12,442 bases of DNA, taken from the NCBI GenBank assembly GCA_020025885.1, contig JAHHRJ010000050.1, forward strand, positions 1-12,442, read 5' to 3'. This document shows, piece by piece, positions 12,274 through 12,442 of the stretch; within the stretch, counting starts at the first letter, position 1; the number at the start of each line of letters is the position of its first letter. The notes under the pieces were generated by a model that worked only from the letters and a program-made list of their open reading frames with translations, did not search any database and was not told where the DNA came from. The DNA comes from Butyricicoccus sp. Lineage in GTDB: Bacteria; Bacillota; Clostridia; Oscillospirales; Butyricicoccaceae. The translations under genes and the position numbers were made by a program.

Positions 12274-12442
12274 ATGAAATATAAAAACAATAACAATGTG
12301 GTATACTCGTGCAAATATCATGTAGTTTGGTGTCCAAAATATCGGAGAAAAGTCTTGGTCAATGGTGTTGATATACGATTAAAGGCTCTCATAAGGGAAG
12401 TCTGCAATGAATATCACATCGACATCATAGAAATGGAGATTA
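12274..12442 (+). CDS. tnpA: IS200/IS605-family Y1 transposase TnpA, N-terminal part
   Basis: The visible 56 residues are the standard start of TnpA, the small HUH-type tyrosine transposase that cuts and pastes single-stranded DNA at the hairpin ends. The segment VVYSCKYHVVWCPKYRRKVL is characteristic, followed by RLKALIREVCNEYHIDIIEMEI. The catalytic HUH motif and Tyr lie beyond the window, so intactness cannot be judged. No ribosome binding site precedes the ATG at 12274; the -10 hexamer ends 6 nt upstream. Any tnpB partner would lie downstream. Confidence 0.95.
   Translation, partial: MKYKNNNNVVYSCKYHVVWCPKYRRKVLVNGVDIRLKALIREVCNEYHIDIIEMEI

Larger units (their letters stand above)
12160..12442 (+). 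mobile_element. Left end of a second IS200/IS605 (IS608-type) element, cut by the window edge
   Basis: TTAC (12156-12159), AAAG (12172-12175) and a hairpin (12176-12196, CCCC/GGGG base, one bulged T and one mismatch) match the IS608-type left end, in which TTAC is the left target/cleavage site and AAAG the guide. The element should begin at 12160. A second inverted pair, ATTCCC (12214-12219) with GGGAAT (12229-12234), lies between the end and tnpA. Orientation is the same as the element whose right end opens the window, and the terminal hairpins are alike, so both probably belong to one family. Confidence 0.85.

Noticed and set aside
1..12442. CRISPR array, prophage, toxin-antitoxin or defence system
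   Set aside because: No regularly spaced direct repeats, no phage structural or integrase genes and no recognisable toxin/antitoxin pair were seen; the small genes have other likely identities or none.

Overview
The window looks like ordinary chromosome of a low-to-medium G+C, spore-forming-lineage anaerobe in the Bacillota, class Clostridia. Pointers are the rpsF-ssb-rpsR operon, a GerMN-domain lipoprotein, desulfoferrodoxin, a DUF4250 protein, FakB/DegV, strong AGGAGG ribosome binding sites and many T-tailed hairpin terminators. A gut Oscillospirales-type organism is a reasonable guess, but the sequence alone does not prove it.

Layout. Positions 1-53 are the right end of an IS200/IS605 (IS608-type) element lying upstream. 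It abuts degV (83-946), which is followed by a GerMN lipoprotein gene (1006-1497) and a terminator. A 168-bp MITE-like inverted-repeat element (1543-1710) separates this pair from the convergent dfx gene (1779-2159, minus). Next comes a small free-standing transcription unit with a near-consensus promoter and an undescribed 56-residue protein (2513-2683), then the monocistronic glycogen phosphorylase gene glgP (2938-5307). A bidirectional terminator separates glgP from lrgB and lrgA (minus, 8-nt overlap), which lie downstream of an AraC-family regulator gene and a tRNA-Thr(CGT), all on the minus strand. The plus-strand rpsF-ssb-rpsR operon (7696-8782) has its own promoter and terminator.

The right third is accessory in character. 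A run of five small hairpins (8913-9023) is followed by two minus-strand genes of unknown function: a membrane-anchored extracytoplasmic protein (9088-9537) and a soluble protein (9699-10259). A minus-strand operon then runs psiE-like (TTG start, 11539-12057), DUF4250 (11379-11552) and an inositol-monophosphatase-family gene (10587-11357). The window closes with the left end of a second IS608-type element, cut off inside its tnpA (12274 onward).

The genes are mostly independent small transcription units: fatty-acid activation, redox defence, glycogen breakdown, membrane transport of the LrgAB type, ribosome/replication and phosphatase functions. I found no defence island, prophage, CRISPR array or biosynthetic cluster. 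The least ordinary features are the IS608-type ends with their readable guide/cleavage tetranucleotides, the possible omega-RNA guide reaching toward the degV ribosome binding site, the 168-bp inverted-repeat element, the 56-residue orphan gene and the hairpin cluster.
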